A stretch of DNA of 64,000 bases from an uncultured Maribacter sp. Lineage in GTDB: Bacteria; Bacteroidota; Bacteroidia; Flavobacteriales; Flavobacteriaceae. The notes below the pieces were generated by a model. That model was not told the origin of the DNA. It saw only the letters and a program-made list of their open reading frames with translations, and did not search any database. A program made the translations under genes and the position numbers. Below are positions 34,815-46,235 of the stretch, in pieces (the stretch's first letter is position 1; every line of letters begins with the position of its first letter). The stretch is taken from NCBI GenBank assembly GCA_947498505.1, contig CANMKG010000002.1, forward strand, positions 669,251 to 733,250, given 5' to 3'.

Positions 34815-35849
34815 ATGAATAAGAATTTTAAGTTCTTTTTTTATAGGGTACTTCCGTTATATATAATTGTTTTTTTTTCAATCATACCTTATGATGCTTT
34901 AGCTATGGAAAATAAGTGTCAAATTGCTAACATTAACAATATTGAATACCCAGTTCCAGAATTATTGAACAAGCTATCTGAATTAAAATTGTTTAAAGGG
35001 ATTTTGGCAGATTTAAAACCAGCTTCTAATGTAATGGAGTATAGGTTGAATACTCCTTTGTTTACTGATTATGCACATAAATTAAGATTAATAAGCCTTC
35101 CTAAAAATGGAAAAATGCTATACAAAGATTCTGGTTTGCCGGTTTTTCCAGAGAACACTATTCTAGCAAAAACTTTTTATTACTTCAAGGATGAAAGAAA
35201 ACCAGATCTAGGAAAGAAAATAATAGAAACCCGTGTACTAATAAAAAAAGAGGGAAAATGGATTGTTGGAGAATACATTTGGAACGATAATCAAACAGAT
35301 GCTTTTTTAAAAGCTAATTCGGAAAATATTGATGTTGAATGGATTAATGAGAGCGGTAAAAAACAATCTGTTAGATATAAGACACCGAGTAATAAGGAGT
35401 GTGTAAAGTGTCATAGTTTTTATGGAAAAAACATGCCGATTGGGCCAAAATTAAGAAATATGAATTTTGAATTTGAAAAAAGTAATCAGCTAAAAAAATT
35501 CATAAAAAAGGGAATGTTAACCGGAGCTCCTAAAGTTAAAAAAATAGAGGTAATGCCGCATTGGTTAGATGCATCGGTAAGTTTGAAAGAAAGAACAAAG
35601 GCGTATTTAGACGTAAACTGTGCACATTGTCATAGACCTGGAGGGTTCCATGGAGGAAGTTCTGGAGGGCGTTTTGATTTTAGGTATGAAATAGAAATTA
35701 GTGATGCTAAATTTAAGTCTCAAAAAGACGGACTTTATGGTAGAATGGCGACTAGAATCGACGGATATTCAATGCCATTGATAGGGGCATCTAAAGTACA
35801 TAAGGAAGGGGTTAAGCTAATAGAAGATTTTATTAAAACGTTAGAATAA
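34815..35849 (+). CDS. SO2930-like dihaem c-type cytochrome
   Basis: A 344-residue exported protein. ATG 34815 is preferred because it places the signal helix (YRVLPLYIIVFFSIIPYDALA) near the N-terminus; the upstream ATG at 34644 would put 57 unrelated residues first. The SO2930 pattern is visible: MEYRLNTPLFTDYAHKLRLI, ILAKTFYYFKD, IWNDNQTDAF, KECVKCHSFYGKNMPIGPKLRN (first haem, 196-200) and YLDVNCAHCHRPGG (second haem, 269-273). The C-terminal YSMPLIGASKVHKEGVKLIEDFI matches the family's final helix. Candidate axial methionines lie in NMPIG and YSMPL. The C-terminal domain after the second haem is shorter than I remember for the family. The redox partner is unknown. Confidence 0.82.
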   Translation: MNKNFKFFFYRVLPLYIIVFFSIIPYDALAMENKCQIANINNIEYPVPELLNKLSELKLFKGILADLKPASNVMEYRLNTPLFTDYAHKLRLISLPKNGKMLYKDSGLPVFPENTILAKTFYYFKDERKPDLGKKIIETRVLIKKEGKWIVGEYIWNDNQTDAFLKANSENIDVEWINESGKKQSVRYKTPSNKECVKCHSFYGKNMPIGPKLRNMNFEFEKSNQLKKFIKKGMLTGAPKVKKIEVMPHWLDASVSLKERTKAYLDVNCAHCHRPGGFHGGSSGGRFDFRYEIEISDAKFKSQKDGLYGRMATRIDGYSMPLIGASKVHKEGVKLIEDFIKTLE

Positions 35850-35958
35850 AGTAACAAACCTTGGTAAAATACCTATTGTCAATAAGTTCAGAAGAACAGT
35901 TATTTGTTTAGGTTTTTATATTTTAGTAAGGTAGATAAAGTGGTAATTACAGATTTAA

Positions 35959-37074
35959 ATGAAAAAGAGGAATTGCATATTTACAATAATTGTATGCCTG
36001 TCTATTTGCTTGCGGGGGCAAAACCTTGTTAAAAACCCAAGTTTTGAAGAGTTTGAAGAATGTCCTAAAAAAATGGGAAACATTGGTGTAGATGTTTTGT
36101 ATTGGGGAGCTGCTACTGAAGGAACAACAGATTATTTTAATGTGTGTAGTTCTTTTATGGGGGTTCCAAAAAATTTTAATGGAAGTCAGAATGCTGATTT
36201 TGGAAAAGGTTACGCTGGACTTTATTTTTTAGCACCTAATGATTACCGAGAATATTTACAAGGAGAACTTTCACAAACACTAGAAAAAGGACAGCATTAT
36301 AAACTTAGTTTTTACTTGAATCTTGCAGATAAATCAACATATGCAATAAAAAAAATAGGAGTTCTTTTTGCAAAAAATAAAATAGAAGAAGAAATTAATC
36401 AACCCTTAAATTTTGCTGAAATTCAAAAGGAGAAAAATGTGTTTAACTACATGGAAATAGATAAAAACAGGTTTTTATCTAATAAGAAAAAATGGATGTA
36501 TGTAAGCACTGAAATAGTCGCAAATGGAGATGAAAATTATATTGTTTTAGGGAATTTTAAGAATAATAAAAGTACAGTATATTATAAAATGCATGGTGTT
36601 AAAGGAGCTGCATATTACTATATTGATAATGTAACATTGGAGAAAACGGAAAACACCAATTATGAAGATTTGGTGTTAGATAAAACCTATGTTTTTGATC
36701 GAGTTTTTTTTTCAACAGATGAATTTAAGCTAAACTCAAAAGCAAAAATTGAACTGGATAAGCTTTATAAAGAACTAAAAAGTAATCCAGAATTTTACAT
36801 TACGGTACATGCTCATACTGATGCTGATGGAACTCATGATTATAATAAAATACTATCTCGTAAACGTGCTAAATCAGTAGCAGCGTATTTAGTTTCTTTG
36901 GGCTTGAATAAAAAAAGAATTCGTTGGGAGGGTCATGGCGGAAACAAACCTGTTGCACAAAATGATACAGAGAATGGAAAGCAAAAAAATAGAAGGGCAG
37001 AGTTTTCCATATCTAAAAACCCTTTTATCGATAAAGGAGCTTATGCAGAGACTTTGTTTGAAGATGAAAATTGA
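35959..37074 (+). CDS. OmpA-family outer-membrane protein with N-terminal NPSFE-type domain
   Basis: After a signal peptide (FTIIVCLSICLRG) comes a beta-sandwich-like domain beginning NLVKNPSFEEFEECP. This pattern is common in Flavobacteriaceae OmpA-family proteins and resembles carbohydrate-binding jelly-rolls (YYYIDNVTLEK closes it). Residues about 235-350 are a peptidoglycan-binding OmpA-like domain: VFFSTDEFKLNSKAKIEL, THDYNKILSRKRAKSVAAYL and NRRAEF, with the conserved Asp/Arg pair that holds diaminopimelate. The role is envelope attachment. It ends at a strong terminator shared with DUF2911. Confidence 0.88.
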   Translation: MKKRNCIFTIIVCLSICLRGQNLVKNPSFEEFEECPKKMGNIGVDVLYWGAATEGTTDYFNVCSSFMGVPKNFNGSQNADFGKGYAGLYFLAPNDYREYLQGELSQTLEKGQHYKLSFYLNLADKSTYAIKKIGVLFAKNKIEEEINQPLNFAEIQKEKNVFNYMEIDKNRFLSNKKKWMYVSTEIVANGDENYIVLGNFKNNKSTVYYKMHGVKGAAYYYIDNVTLEKTENTNYEDLVLDKTYVFDRVFFSTDEFKLNSKAKIELDKLYKELKSNPEFYITVHAHTDADGTHDYNKILSRKRAKSVAAYLVSLGLNKKRIRWEGHGGNKPVAQNDTENGKQKNRRAEFSISKNPFIDKGAYAETLFEDEN

Positions 37075-37082
37075 TATAAACT

Positions 37083-37115
37083 AAAAAATCCGAAGTTGTT
37101 AGCTTCGGATTTTTT
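37083..37115. terminator. Bidirectional terminator between the OmpA-family and DUF2911 genes
   Basis: AAATCCGAAG (37086-37095) pairs with CTTCGGATTT (37103-37112), flanked by an A-tract upstream and a T-tract downstream. It therefore works for both convergent genes. Confidence 0.9.
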
Positions 37116-37136
37116 AGTTTTTAAAAAGAAATAGCT

Positions 37137-37676
37137 TTAGAATTTTATAGGAGTATAAACTCTAACTTTCCCCCATCCCATTACTAAAGATGCTCCTTCT
37201 TCGTTTTCAGCAAATGAAACCGAAAAAGCTTCAACAGAATCTTTTCCTGTATTAACTCCTCCTTTAACACGAACAACATCAGCAGATTCATCATAGCTAT
37301 ATGCGCCCCATTGGTTAAGTTTACTATTTAATATTATAGTCCACTCTTTATCTCCAGGTATTGTAAATAGTGAATATGTTCCAGCTTTTACACTTTTTCC
37401 ACCTATAGTGGCATCTTTGTAAAAGGTAATTTCCGCAGCTTCATTAGCCCCCGTTCTCCATACGCTTCCTGCAGGTGCTAATTGCGATACTGCCCGCCCT
37501 TTTAATTGAGGTCGGCTATATACCACTCTTGCCAATTTATTGGCTACTTTGTAGCTAGAAGGGTACGCAGCGATATCTAAAGGACTTTTGTCTAAGCCTG
37601 CAAATTTTTGCGCAGAGGCAGTGGTTGTAAATACTAAAGCTAAAATTAAGGTTGATAATGTAAATAATTTTTTCAT
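37137..37676 (-). CDS. DUF2911 exported protein
   Basis: The 179 residues start with a signal peptide (LFTLSTLILALVFTTTASAQ). DUF2911 features follow: VVYSRPQLKGRAV, PAGSVWRTGANEAAEITFYKD, GKSVKAGTYSLFTIPGDKEWTIILN and NQWGAYSYDESADVVRV. The family is frequent in Bacteroidota and has no assigned function; it is periplasmic or surface-located. The 242 bp upstream are AT-rich with no clear promoter or second gene. Confidence 0.88.
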   Translation of the reverse strand: MKKLFTLSTLILALVFTTTASAQKFAGLDKSPLDIAAYPSSYKVANKLARVVYSRPQLKGRAVSQLAPAGSVWRTGANEAAEITFYKDATIGGKSVKAGTYSLFTIPGDKEWTIILNSKLNQWGAYSYDESADVVRVKGGVNTGKDSVEAFSVSFAENEEGASLVMGWGKVRVYTPIKF

Positions 37677-37918
37677 GATGGTGATTTTTTTAGAAGCCCA
37701 AAGCTAAGTAGTTATTGTTTTAATTACTTATAACAAGTCGTTAAAATTTCAAAGACTTACAAAATGTAATGCCTTTTCCATGGTTATACAGCTAAATGTA
37801 TTTTTTTATTCTTAAAATCATGTTTTTTGTTTTAATATGTAATCATTATTCAATTTTATGTTTTTAAATTGAAAGTTATAATGCATCTTTGTGTCATAAT
37901 TGATATAATAAGAGGAAT

Positions 37919-39589
37919 ATGTGCGGAATAGTATGTGCATTTGATGTAAAACAAAGTACTGAGGAGTTAAGACCTCAGTTACTTGAAATGTCTAAAAAAA
38001 TTAGACATAGGGGTCCAGATTGGAGTGGAATATATTCTAACGATAAGGCTATACTTGCTCATGAAAGATTGGCAATTGTAGATCCTGCTTCTGGAAAACA
38101 ACCATTATATAGTGAAGATAAAAAGTTAGTATTAGCAGCTAACGGTGAAATATATAATCATAGAGAGTTACGTAAGCAGTTTGAGGGTAAGTATAACTTT
38201 CAAACAGAATCTGATTGTGAAGTAATTTTAGCACTTTACCAAGAAAAAGGAGTTGATTTTATTGATGAAATGAATGGTATTTTTGGTTTCGCAATTTATG
38301 ATGCTGAAAAAGATGAATATTTTGTTGCTCGAGACCATATGGGGATTATTCCTTTATACATTGGTTGGGATCAAAACGGAACGTTTTACGTGGCTTCTGA
38401 ATTAAAGGCTTTAGAAGGTACGTGCTCTAAAATTGAACTTTTTCCTCCAGGACACTATTTGCATAGTTCTGATGGAGAGCTGAAAAAGTGGTACTCACGC
38501 GATTGGATGGAGTACGATGCTGTTAAAGAGAATGAAACCAGTATTCAAGAGGTAAAGGAGGCTTTGGAAGCTGCTGTTCATAGACAACTAATGTCTGATG
38601 TGCCTTATGGAGTACTTTTATCAGGAGGATTAGATTCTTCGGTAACTTCGGCAGTAGCAAAAAAATATGCTCAGAAAAGAATTGAATCTGGAGATACTAA
38701 AGATGCTTGGTGGCCGCAGTTGCATTCTTTTTCTGTAGGATTAGAAGGTTCACCAGATTTGGCGGCAGCACAAAAAGTTGCTGAACATATTGGAACAGTA
38801 CATCACGAAATAAAATTTACAATTCAAGAAGGATTAGATGCTATTAAGGATGTAATTTACAATCTTGAGACTTACGATATTACGACTATTAGAGCTTCCA
38901 CACCAATGTATTTAATGGCACGTGTGATAAAATCTATGGGAATTAAAATGGTATTGTCTGGTGAAGGTGCTGATGAATTGTTTGGAGGATATTTATATTT
39001 CCACAAAGCACCAAGCCCTAAAGACTTTCATGAAGAAACTGTACGTAAGCTAGATAAGTTACACATGTACGATTGCTTAAGAGCAAATAAATCTTTAGCA
39101 GCATGGGGTATTGAAGGTCGTGTGCCATTTTTAGATAAAGAGTTTATGGATGTTGCAATGCGCATAAACCCTAAAGATAAAATGATTAACGGCGAACGCA
39201 TGGAAAAATGGGTTGTTCGTAAAGCTTTTGAAGATATGTTGCCAGAGAGTGTAGCATGGAGACAAAAAGAACAATTCTCAGACGGTGTTGGTTATAGTTG
39301 GATTGATACACTGAAAGAATTGGTAGATGATGTGGTTTCTGATGAGCAATTAAAAAATGCAAAATTTAGATTCCCATTACAAACCCCTACTACTAAAGAA
39401 GAGTTTTATTATCGTTCTATTTTTGAACAGCATTTCCCTTCTGATGCGGCTGCATTATGTGTTCCTCAGGAGCCGTCAGTTGCATGTAGTACAAAAATAG
39501 CCTTAGAGTGGGATGAAGCATTCAAGAATATGAATGACCCTTCTGGAAGAGCAGTTGCAAAAGTGCATGAAGATGCATATGAAAAATAA
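37919..39589 (+). CDS. asnB: Asparagine synthase (glutamine-hydrolysing)
   Basis: It makes asparagine from aspartate, glutamine and ATP. After removal of Met1, Cys2 (MCGIVCAFD) is the glutaminase nucleophile, with IRHRGPDWSG, HERLAIVDP and ANGEIYNH completing the class II amidotransferase domain (to about residue 200). The synthetase domain shows the ATP-pyrophosphatase loop LLSGGLDSSVTSAVAKK and VLSGEGADELFGGY. At 556 residues it is the usual AsnB length. It stands alone between two convergent neighbours and ends at its own terminator. Confidence 0.96.
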   Translation: MCGIVCAFDVKQSTEELRPQLLEMSKKIRHRGPDWSGIYSNDKAILAHERLAIVDPASGKQPLYSEDKKLVLAANGEIYNHRELRKQFEGKYNFQTESDCEVILALYQEKGVDFIDEMNGIFGFAIYDAEKDEYFVARDHMGIIPLYIGWDQNGTFYVASELKALEGTCSKIELFPPGHYLHSSDGELKKWYSRDWMEYDAVKENETSIQEVKEALEAAVHRQLMSDVPYGVLLSGGLDSSVTSAVAKKYAQKRIESGDTKDAWWPQLHSFSVGLEGSPDLAAAQKVAEHIGTVHHEIKFTIQEGLDAIKDVIYNLETYDITTIRASTPMYLMARVIKSMGIKMVLSGEGADELFGGYLYFHKAPSPKDFHEETVRKLDKLHMYDCLRANKSLAAWGIEGRVPFLDKEFMDVAMRINPKDKMINGERMEKWVVRKAFEDMLPESVAWRQKEQFSDGVGYSWIDTLKELVDDVVSDEQLKNAKFRFPLQTPTTKEEFYYRSIFEQHFPSDAAALCVPQEPSVACSTKIALEWDEAFKNMNDPSGRAVAKVHEDAYEK

Positions 39590-39668
39590 ATACGGATAAA
39601 TTCCGTTAACAGTAATTCTGTTTGTCTACACACTTCGTAGAGTGCAGTTTTTATTTTAATTAGTCCTT

Positions 39669-39700
39669 AAGAAACACCATTGGTTTGGTGTTTCTTTTGT
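39669..39700. terminator. Terminator after asnB, shared with the SLC13 gene
   Basis: AAGAAACACC (39669-39678) pairs with GGTGTTTCTT (39687-39696) and is followed by a T-rich stretch on the plus strand. The convergent SLC13-type gene ends 25 bp beyond it. Confidence 0.8.
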
Positions 39701-39720
39701 TTATATAGGTTTGTAACGTG

Positions 39721-41211
39721 TTATGTGATGATGTATACAAACATGAAAACCCCAATAACAAGAAGCGAGATTAGTATAGGGCCAATAAGTCCAACAACTA
39801 ATCCTCCAAATCTGAAATCTTTTTGTTCTAGTTTTCCTGTACTGTAAGCAATTGCGTTTGGAGGGGTGGATATTGGAAGAAAAAGAGCTGTAGAAGCACA
39901 TAAGCCAATTACAAATGGTAATATAACTGGATTATTAAAAGTAAGTATTATCCCTATTGGAATTAGTATTGTAGCGGTCGCAGTATTACTCATGATGTTT
40001 GAAAGAATTACAGTTAAAAAAGCGAAAAATAACACTAGGGCATAGAAGTTAATATCAAATTGTTGAATTTTTTCAACATAGTGCTGTGCTAGTCCGGTCT
40101 CCTTTATAGCTAGCCCTAATGCAAGACCTCCAGCTACTAACATCAAAGTATCCCAAGGTAATTTCCTAACATCAGCTGCTTTTATAATGCCTAGCATGGT
40201 TAAAAATATTATTGGAAGTAATGATATTACAGATGCAGGTATGTTATGCAGTTTTTCGGTGAGCCATAATATTAATGTTATGACCAAAACAATTAAAACA
40301 ACCCTTTTCTTCAGTACCTTTATTTTATCTGTGATTTCAAAAGTTTTTTTATCCGAATTTTCAATTGAAGAGATGTTTGTTTTATCATTTTCATCAAGTT
40401 CAACTTTTATTGGAGTATTGTTTTTGATATATTTTTTGGTCAACAAAAACCAGAATATTCCTGTAAGAATAAGAGATATGGGAAAACCAACAATCATCCA
40501 TTCTAAAAAGCCAACTTGAATACCATGGTGATTCAATGCTTCAACAGCAATTGCATTTGGTGGAGAGCCAATAAGGGTGCCCATACCGCCAATTGAAGCG
40601 GCTCCTGCAATTCCAATTAATATGGCCTTTACAAAAGCCGGATCATTGTCTGGTTTATCTAAAAAAGGTAAAACAGATGCTACCATCATTGCGGTTGTAG
40701 CCGTGTTGGACATAATCATTGAAAATATTGCCGTTGTTAACATCAAACCAAGGAGTATAAACCTTGGCGATGTGCCAAACTTAGAGACAGATATTTTGAA
40801 AACAAGTTTGTCTAGTTCAGTTTTTTTCATTGCTTCTGCCATAAAAAAGCCTCCAAGCATGAGCCATATAACACTGTTAGACCATGCATTTACATATTTC
40901 ATGTAGTATATTTTTACATTTTCTGGGTCAACTTTGGAATAATATGCGTTCATGGCAAAAATTAGAAACCCAAAAACCAATAGACCCACAGCAAATGGAG
41001 GTATAGCCTCTGTAACCCATAGTCCAACCGCAAAAAAAAGTAAAAAAAGAACGTATACTTGAGCCTCATTAAAAAGAGGGTCATATAATAAATAGGACAG
41101 TCCAAAAGAAACAATAATACTAACTAAAAAATAGATTACTTTACTTTGGATATCCACCACTTTTTGGATATGAGACATTAAGCTTAATGAAACTCCTCTT
41201 GAATCACCCAT
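39721..41211 (-). CDS. SLC13/DASS-family sodium-coupled anion transporter
   Basis: A 496-residue inner-membrane carrier with about 11-12 helices. Two inverted-repeat signature segments are visible: IFSMIMSNTATTAMMVASVLP and TVILSNIMSNTATATILIPI (the SNT motifs that bind Na+ and substrate carboxylate). GTLIGSPPNAIAVE and PISTPPNAIAYSTGKL complete the paired substrate sites. The family imports dicarboxylates such as succinate, or sulfate. The matched S-N-T and P-P-N-A motifs fit a di- or tricarboxylate substrate. Here the highly charged cytoplasmic loop (KVELDENDKTNISSIENSDKK) lies between the two halves. Confidence 0.9.
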   Translation of the reverse strand: MGDSRGVSLSLMSHIQKVVDIQSKVIYFLVSIIVSFGLSYLLYDPLFNEAQVYVLFLLFFAVGLWVTEAIPPFAVGLLVFGFLIFAMNAYYSKVDPENVKIYYMKYVNAWSNSVIWLMLGGFFMAEAMKKTELDKLVFKISVSKFGTSPRFILLGLMLTTAIFSMIMSNTATTAMMVASVLPFLDKPDNDPAFVKAILIGIAGAASIGGMGTLIGSPPNAIAVEALNHHGIQVGFLEWMIVGFPISLILTGIFWFLLTKKYIKNNTPIKVELDENDKTNISSIENSDKKTFEITDKIKVLKKRVVLIVLVITLILWLTEKLHNIPASVISLLPIIFLTMLGIIKAADVRKLPWDTLMLVAGGLALGLAIKETGLAQHYVEKIQQFDINFYALVLFFAFLTVILSNIMSNTATATILIPIGIILTFNNPVILPFVIGLCASTALFLPISTPPNAIAYSTGKLEQKDFRFGGLVVGLIGPILISLLVIGVFMFVYIIT

Positions 41212-43459
<2,248 letters not shown>

Positions 43460-43479
43460 AAAATAGTACATACACAACA

Positions 43480-43506
43480 AAAACTCGCACCGCCCGTGCG
43501 AGTTTT
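43480..43506. terminator. Terminator after gyrB
   Basis: AAAACTCGCAC (43480-43490) pairs with GTGCGAGTTTT (43496-43506) around a 5-nt loop, followed by T residues. Confidence 0.92.
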
Positions 43507-43531
43507 TTAGTTTTAGCCAAAACTTAAAAAC

Positions 43532-44542
43532 ATGAAGAGGATATTTTTTCTATTGATTTCGGTTTGTGGCTTAACAGTTTCTGCGCAATCTGATGTAAAT
43601 GCACTTTTAACAGCTGGTCTTGAAGATGCAGAACGATTTTCTAAAGATTATTTTGCACCTTTATCAGAAGGCGTATTGTATAGTATTTCAAGTGGATGGG
43701 CAAATACTGCTGATGCAAAACCACTAGGAGGTTTTGAAATTTCCATTATTGGTAATATGTCTTCTTTTAAGAATAAGGAGGATAAAAAAGAATTTCAATT
43801 AAATATTGCAGACTATCAAAATTTACAGTTTGTGGATGGTAGTACTTCAAAAAATGTTTCATCTGCGTTAGGAGATTTAGAAGGGGTGCGAGTTTTTGTG
43901 GAAGCAGAGGTTGCTGGAGTTCCTGTTAGAGAAGAATTTGAACTTCCAACAGGTTTATCCGCAGAAGGACTTAATTTTGTGCCTTCTGGTTTTTTGCAAG
44001 CTAGCGTTGGTATTATAAAGGGAACAGAGTTAAAAGCACGTTTTTTGCCAAAAATTAATACTGATGATGCTTCTTTAGGACTGTACGGGTTTGCTATTCA
44101 ACATGAGTTTACTAAGCATTTGCCTGCTGATAAATTATTGCCAATTGCCGTTTCTGGTTTAATTGGGTATACACATTTGGATGGAACTTATGATGTAACG
44201 AATACTGGAGCAGTATCTGGTACAGATCAAAAGATTGAGTTAGCAATGAATACATGGATCTTTCAGGCGTTAGTGTCAACTAAATTACCCGTTATAAACT
44301 TTTATGGAGGTTTAGGTTACCTTAGAGGTAGTTCAACTACAGATGTAAAAGGAGAATACGTTGTTCAATCTGGTCCTTTTGCACAGACTTATATTGACCC
44401 TTTTTCAATAAAAAAGGATGTAAGTGGTGTTACAGGAACAATCGGAACTAAACTTAAGTTAGGATTTTTTAGACTAAATTTTGATTATACAATTGCTGAA
44501 TTTAATACAGCATCGGTTGGTATAAATTTTGGATTTAGATAA
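43532..44542 (+). CDS. DUF6588-type exported beta-rich protein
   Basis: A 336-residue protein with a signal peptide (IFFLLISVCGLTVSAQ). A helical segment with SDVNALLTAGLEDAERFSKDYFAPLSEGVLYSISSGW is typical of the DUF6588 family. Antiparallel strands follow, ending LNFDYTIAEFNTASVGINFGFR, whose terminal aromatic residue is typical of an outer-membrane barrel. The function is unknown. It is flanked by a terminator upstream and a long hairpin downstream, so it is probably monocistronic. Confidence 0.78.
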   Translation: MKRIFFLLISVCGLTVSAQSDVNALLTAGLEDAERFSKDYFAPLSEGVLYSISSGWANTADAKPLGGFEISIIGNMSSFKNKEDKKEFQLNIADYQNLQFVDGSTSKNVSSALGDLEGVRVFVEAEVAGVPVREEFELPTGLSAEGLNFVPSGFLQASVGIIKGTELKARFLPKINTDDASLGLYGFAIQHEFTKHLPADKLLPIAVSGLIGYTHLDGTYDVTNTGAVSGTDQKIELAMNTWIFQALVSTKLPVINFYGGLGYLRGSSTTDVKGEYVVQSGPFAQTYIDPFSIKKDVSGVTGTIGTKLKLGFFRLNFDYTIAEFNTASVGINFGFR

Positions 44543-44549
44543 TAATAGT

Positions 44550-44584
44550 AATATGGCAATTAGTTAATCTCTAATTGCCATATT
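44550..44584. terminator. Long bidirectional hairpin overlapping the end of a lipoprotein gene
   Basis: AATATGGCAATTAG (44550-44563) pairs perfectly with CTAATTGCCATATT (44571-44584) around a 7-nt loop. It lies between two convergent genes and includes the last codons (MAIRD) of the minus-strand gene. There is only a weak T-tract, so this may be an mRNA-end stabiliser as well as a terminator. Confidence 0.65.
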
Positions 44585-44926
44585 GTCGTTGTTATGTACA
44601 CGAACTAAAGCAGAATCTTTTAAGATTACTTTATCCGTGGTTCGGTTTACTTTTTCAGGATAATTAATAGTGTAAACTTCATTTTCATTCTTCCATTTAA
44701 AATCAAAACGTTCTACTATAGCTCCGTTTTGGATGGTATGAAATCTACCTAAATAAGCGTCGTTAAATATCCATTCTTGTCTTAATGTAACATTTTTACT
44801 TGTGTTAGAACTAACATCAGTATAATGCCAAACACCAAGAATAGGATCGTTGTTATCCTCTATTCTAGAACAATTGCTCAAGAATATGATAGCGAGAATA
44901 GCAATAAATGAAAAGACCTTTTTCAT
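44564..44926 (-). CDS. Small lipocalin-like lipoprotein
   Basis: A 120-residue protein with a leader ending in a lipobox (FLSNC, Cys19) and a short beta-rich body: PILGVWHYTDVSS, LRQEWIFNDAYLGRFHTIQNG, FDFKWKNENEVYTINYP, KVILKDSALVRVH. The first motif resembles lipocalin-like/DUF proteins in Flavobacteriaceae. The function is unknown. The 248-bp gap to mdh has no other gene. Confidence 0.7.
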   Translation of the reverse strand: MKKVFSFIAILAIIFLSNCSRIEDNNDPILGVWHYTDVSSNTSKNVTLRQEWIFNDAYLGRFHTIQNGAIVERFDFKWKNENEVYTINYPEKVNRTTDKVILKDSALVRVHNNDNMAIRD

Positions 44927-45174
44927 CGTGTAGGTTTTAGTAATTTGGGTATTATTGTTAACGGGAGCTTTAAGTTTGGTATTGCTAAAATTCGATGTAT
45001 GGTATCTTATTTCCTTTATAATCGTTAAATGGCAATTTATTTTAACAAATGGAGAAGATTATCTAACAATTTTAGGTGCTATTAACTTAATATTAAACTG
45101 ATTTTGGTCACATATTATAGGCAATAATTGAGTATTTTTGAGCTTTCAAAATTCAATAAATTAAAAACATACAT

Positions 45175-46101
45175 ATGAAAGTTACCGTAGTAGGAGCAGG
45201 TGCAGTTGGTGCCAGTTGTGCAGAATACATTGCAATGAAAAATTTTGCAGATGAGGTGGTTATCTTAGATATTAAAGAAGGTTATGCAGAAGGTAAAGCA
45301 ATGGATCTTATGCAAACAGCATCTTTAAATGGTTTTGATACCAGAATTGTTGGTAGTACAAATGATTATTCTAAAACAGCAGGAAGTGATATCGCTGTAA
45401 TTACCTCTGGTATTCCTAGAAAACCAGGAATGACTAGAGAAGAATTAATTGGAATAAACGCTGGAATTGTTAAAACGGTATCTGCTAGTTTAATTGAGCA
45501 TTCTCCGAACGTAACTTTAATAGTTGTTAGTAACCCTATGGATACTATGACGTATTTGGTGCATAAAACAACAAACTTACCTAAAAATAAAATTATAGGT
45601 ATGGGTGGAGCTTTAGATAGTGCACGTTTTAAATATCGTTTAGCTGAAGCATTAGAAGCTCCGATTTCTGATATTGACGGAATGGTTATTGGAGGGCATA
45701 GTGATAAAGGAATGGTGCCTTTAACTTCTCATGCAACCAGAAATAGTATTAAAGTTTCGGAATTTATTTCAGAAGAACGTTTACAGCAAGTTGCTGAAGA
45801 CACTAAGGTAGGTGGAGCAACCTTAACAAAATTGCTAGGAACAAGTGCTTGGTATGCGCCTGGTGCGGCAGTTTCTTCATTGGTTCAGTCCATTGCATGT
45901 GATCAAAAGAAAATGTTTCCATGTTCTACGTATTTAGAGGGCGAGTATGGATTAAATGATATTTGTATTGGAGTTCCTGTTATTTTAGGTAAAGACGGAA
46001 TTGAAAAGATAGTGGATATTCCATTAAGTGATGCTGAAAAAGCTAAAATGCAAGAAAGTGCAGCTGGTGTTACTAAAACCAATGGTCTTTTGGAGTTATA
46101 A
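45175..46101 (+). CDS. mdh: Malate dehydrogenase
   Basis: It oxidises malate to oxaloacetate with NAD+ in the TCA cycle. Motifs seen: GAGAVGASCAEYIAMKNF (Rossmann loop), VVILDIKEGYAEGKAMDLMQ, ITSGIPRKPGMTREELIGIN (substrate-binding Arg loop), VVSNPMDTMTY, ARFKYRLAEALEAPISDIDG and GGHSDKGMVPLTSHAT with the catalytic His. The 308-residue length and these motifs match the LDH-like MDH of Bacteroidota. A TATTTTTG box at 45133-45140 is a good -7 match, though the nearest upstream TTG is 26 bp away. A strong terminator follows. Confidence 0.97.
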   Translation: MKVTVVGAGAVGASCAEYIAMKNFADEVVILDIKEGYAEGKAMDLMQTASLNGFDTRIVGSTNDYSKTAGSDIAVITSGIPRKPGMTREELIGINAGIVKTVSASLIEHSPNVTLIVVSNPMDTMTYLVHKTTNLPKNKIIGMGGALDSARFKYRLAEALEAPISDIDGMVIGGHSDKGMVPLTSHATRNSIKVSEFISEERLQQVAEDTKVGGATLTKLLGTSAWYAPGAAVSSLVQSIACDQKKMFPCSTYLEGEYGLNDICIGVPVILGKDGIEKIVDIPLSDAEKAKMQESAAGVTKTNGLLEL

Positions 46102-46125
46102 TATGTAAACAAACTCAATATAAAA

Positions 46126-46158
46126 AAAGAAACCTTTGTTAACTACAAAGGTTTCTTT
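46126..46158. terminator. Terminator after mdh
   Basis: AAAGAAACCTTTGT (46126-46139) pairs with ACAAAGGTTTCTTT (46145-46158) and a T-tract follows. Confidence 0.92.
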
Positions 46159-46235
46159 TTTTATGCTAATAAGCATTAAGTAGATATTGTAAAAAATATA
46201 CTACCTAGTATTATCTTTCTTTTTATATTTGCCGC

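Noticed and set aside
45104..45140. Full mdh promoter
   Set aside because: The -7 box is good, but the nearest TTG is 26 bp away, outside the usual spacing; only the -7 box is mentioned.
46190..46231. Promoter for the hypothetical gene before secDF
   Set aside because: The TATATTTG box is good, but there is no TTG at the right spacing and it lies too close to the start codon.
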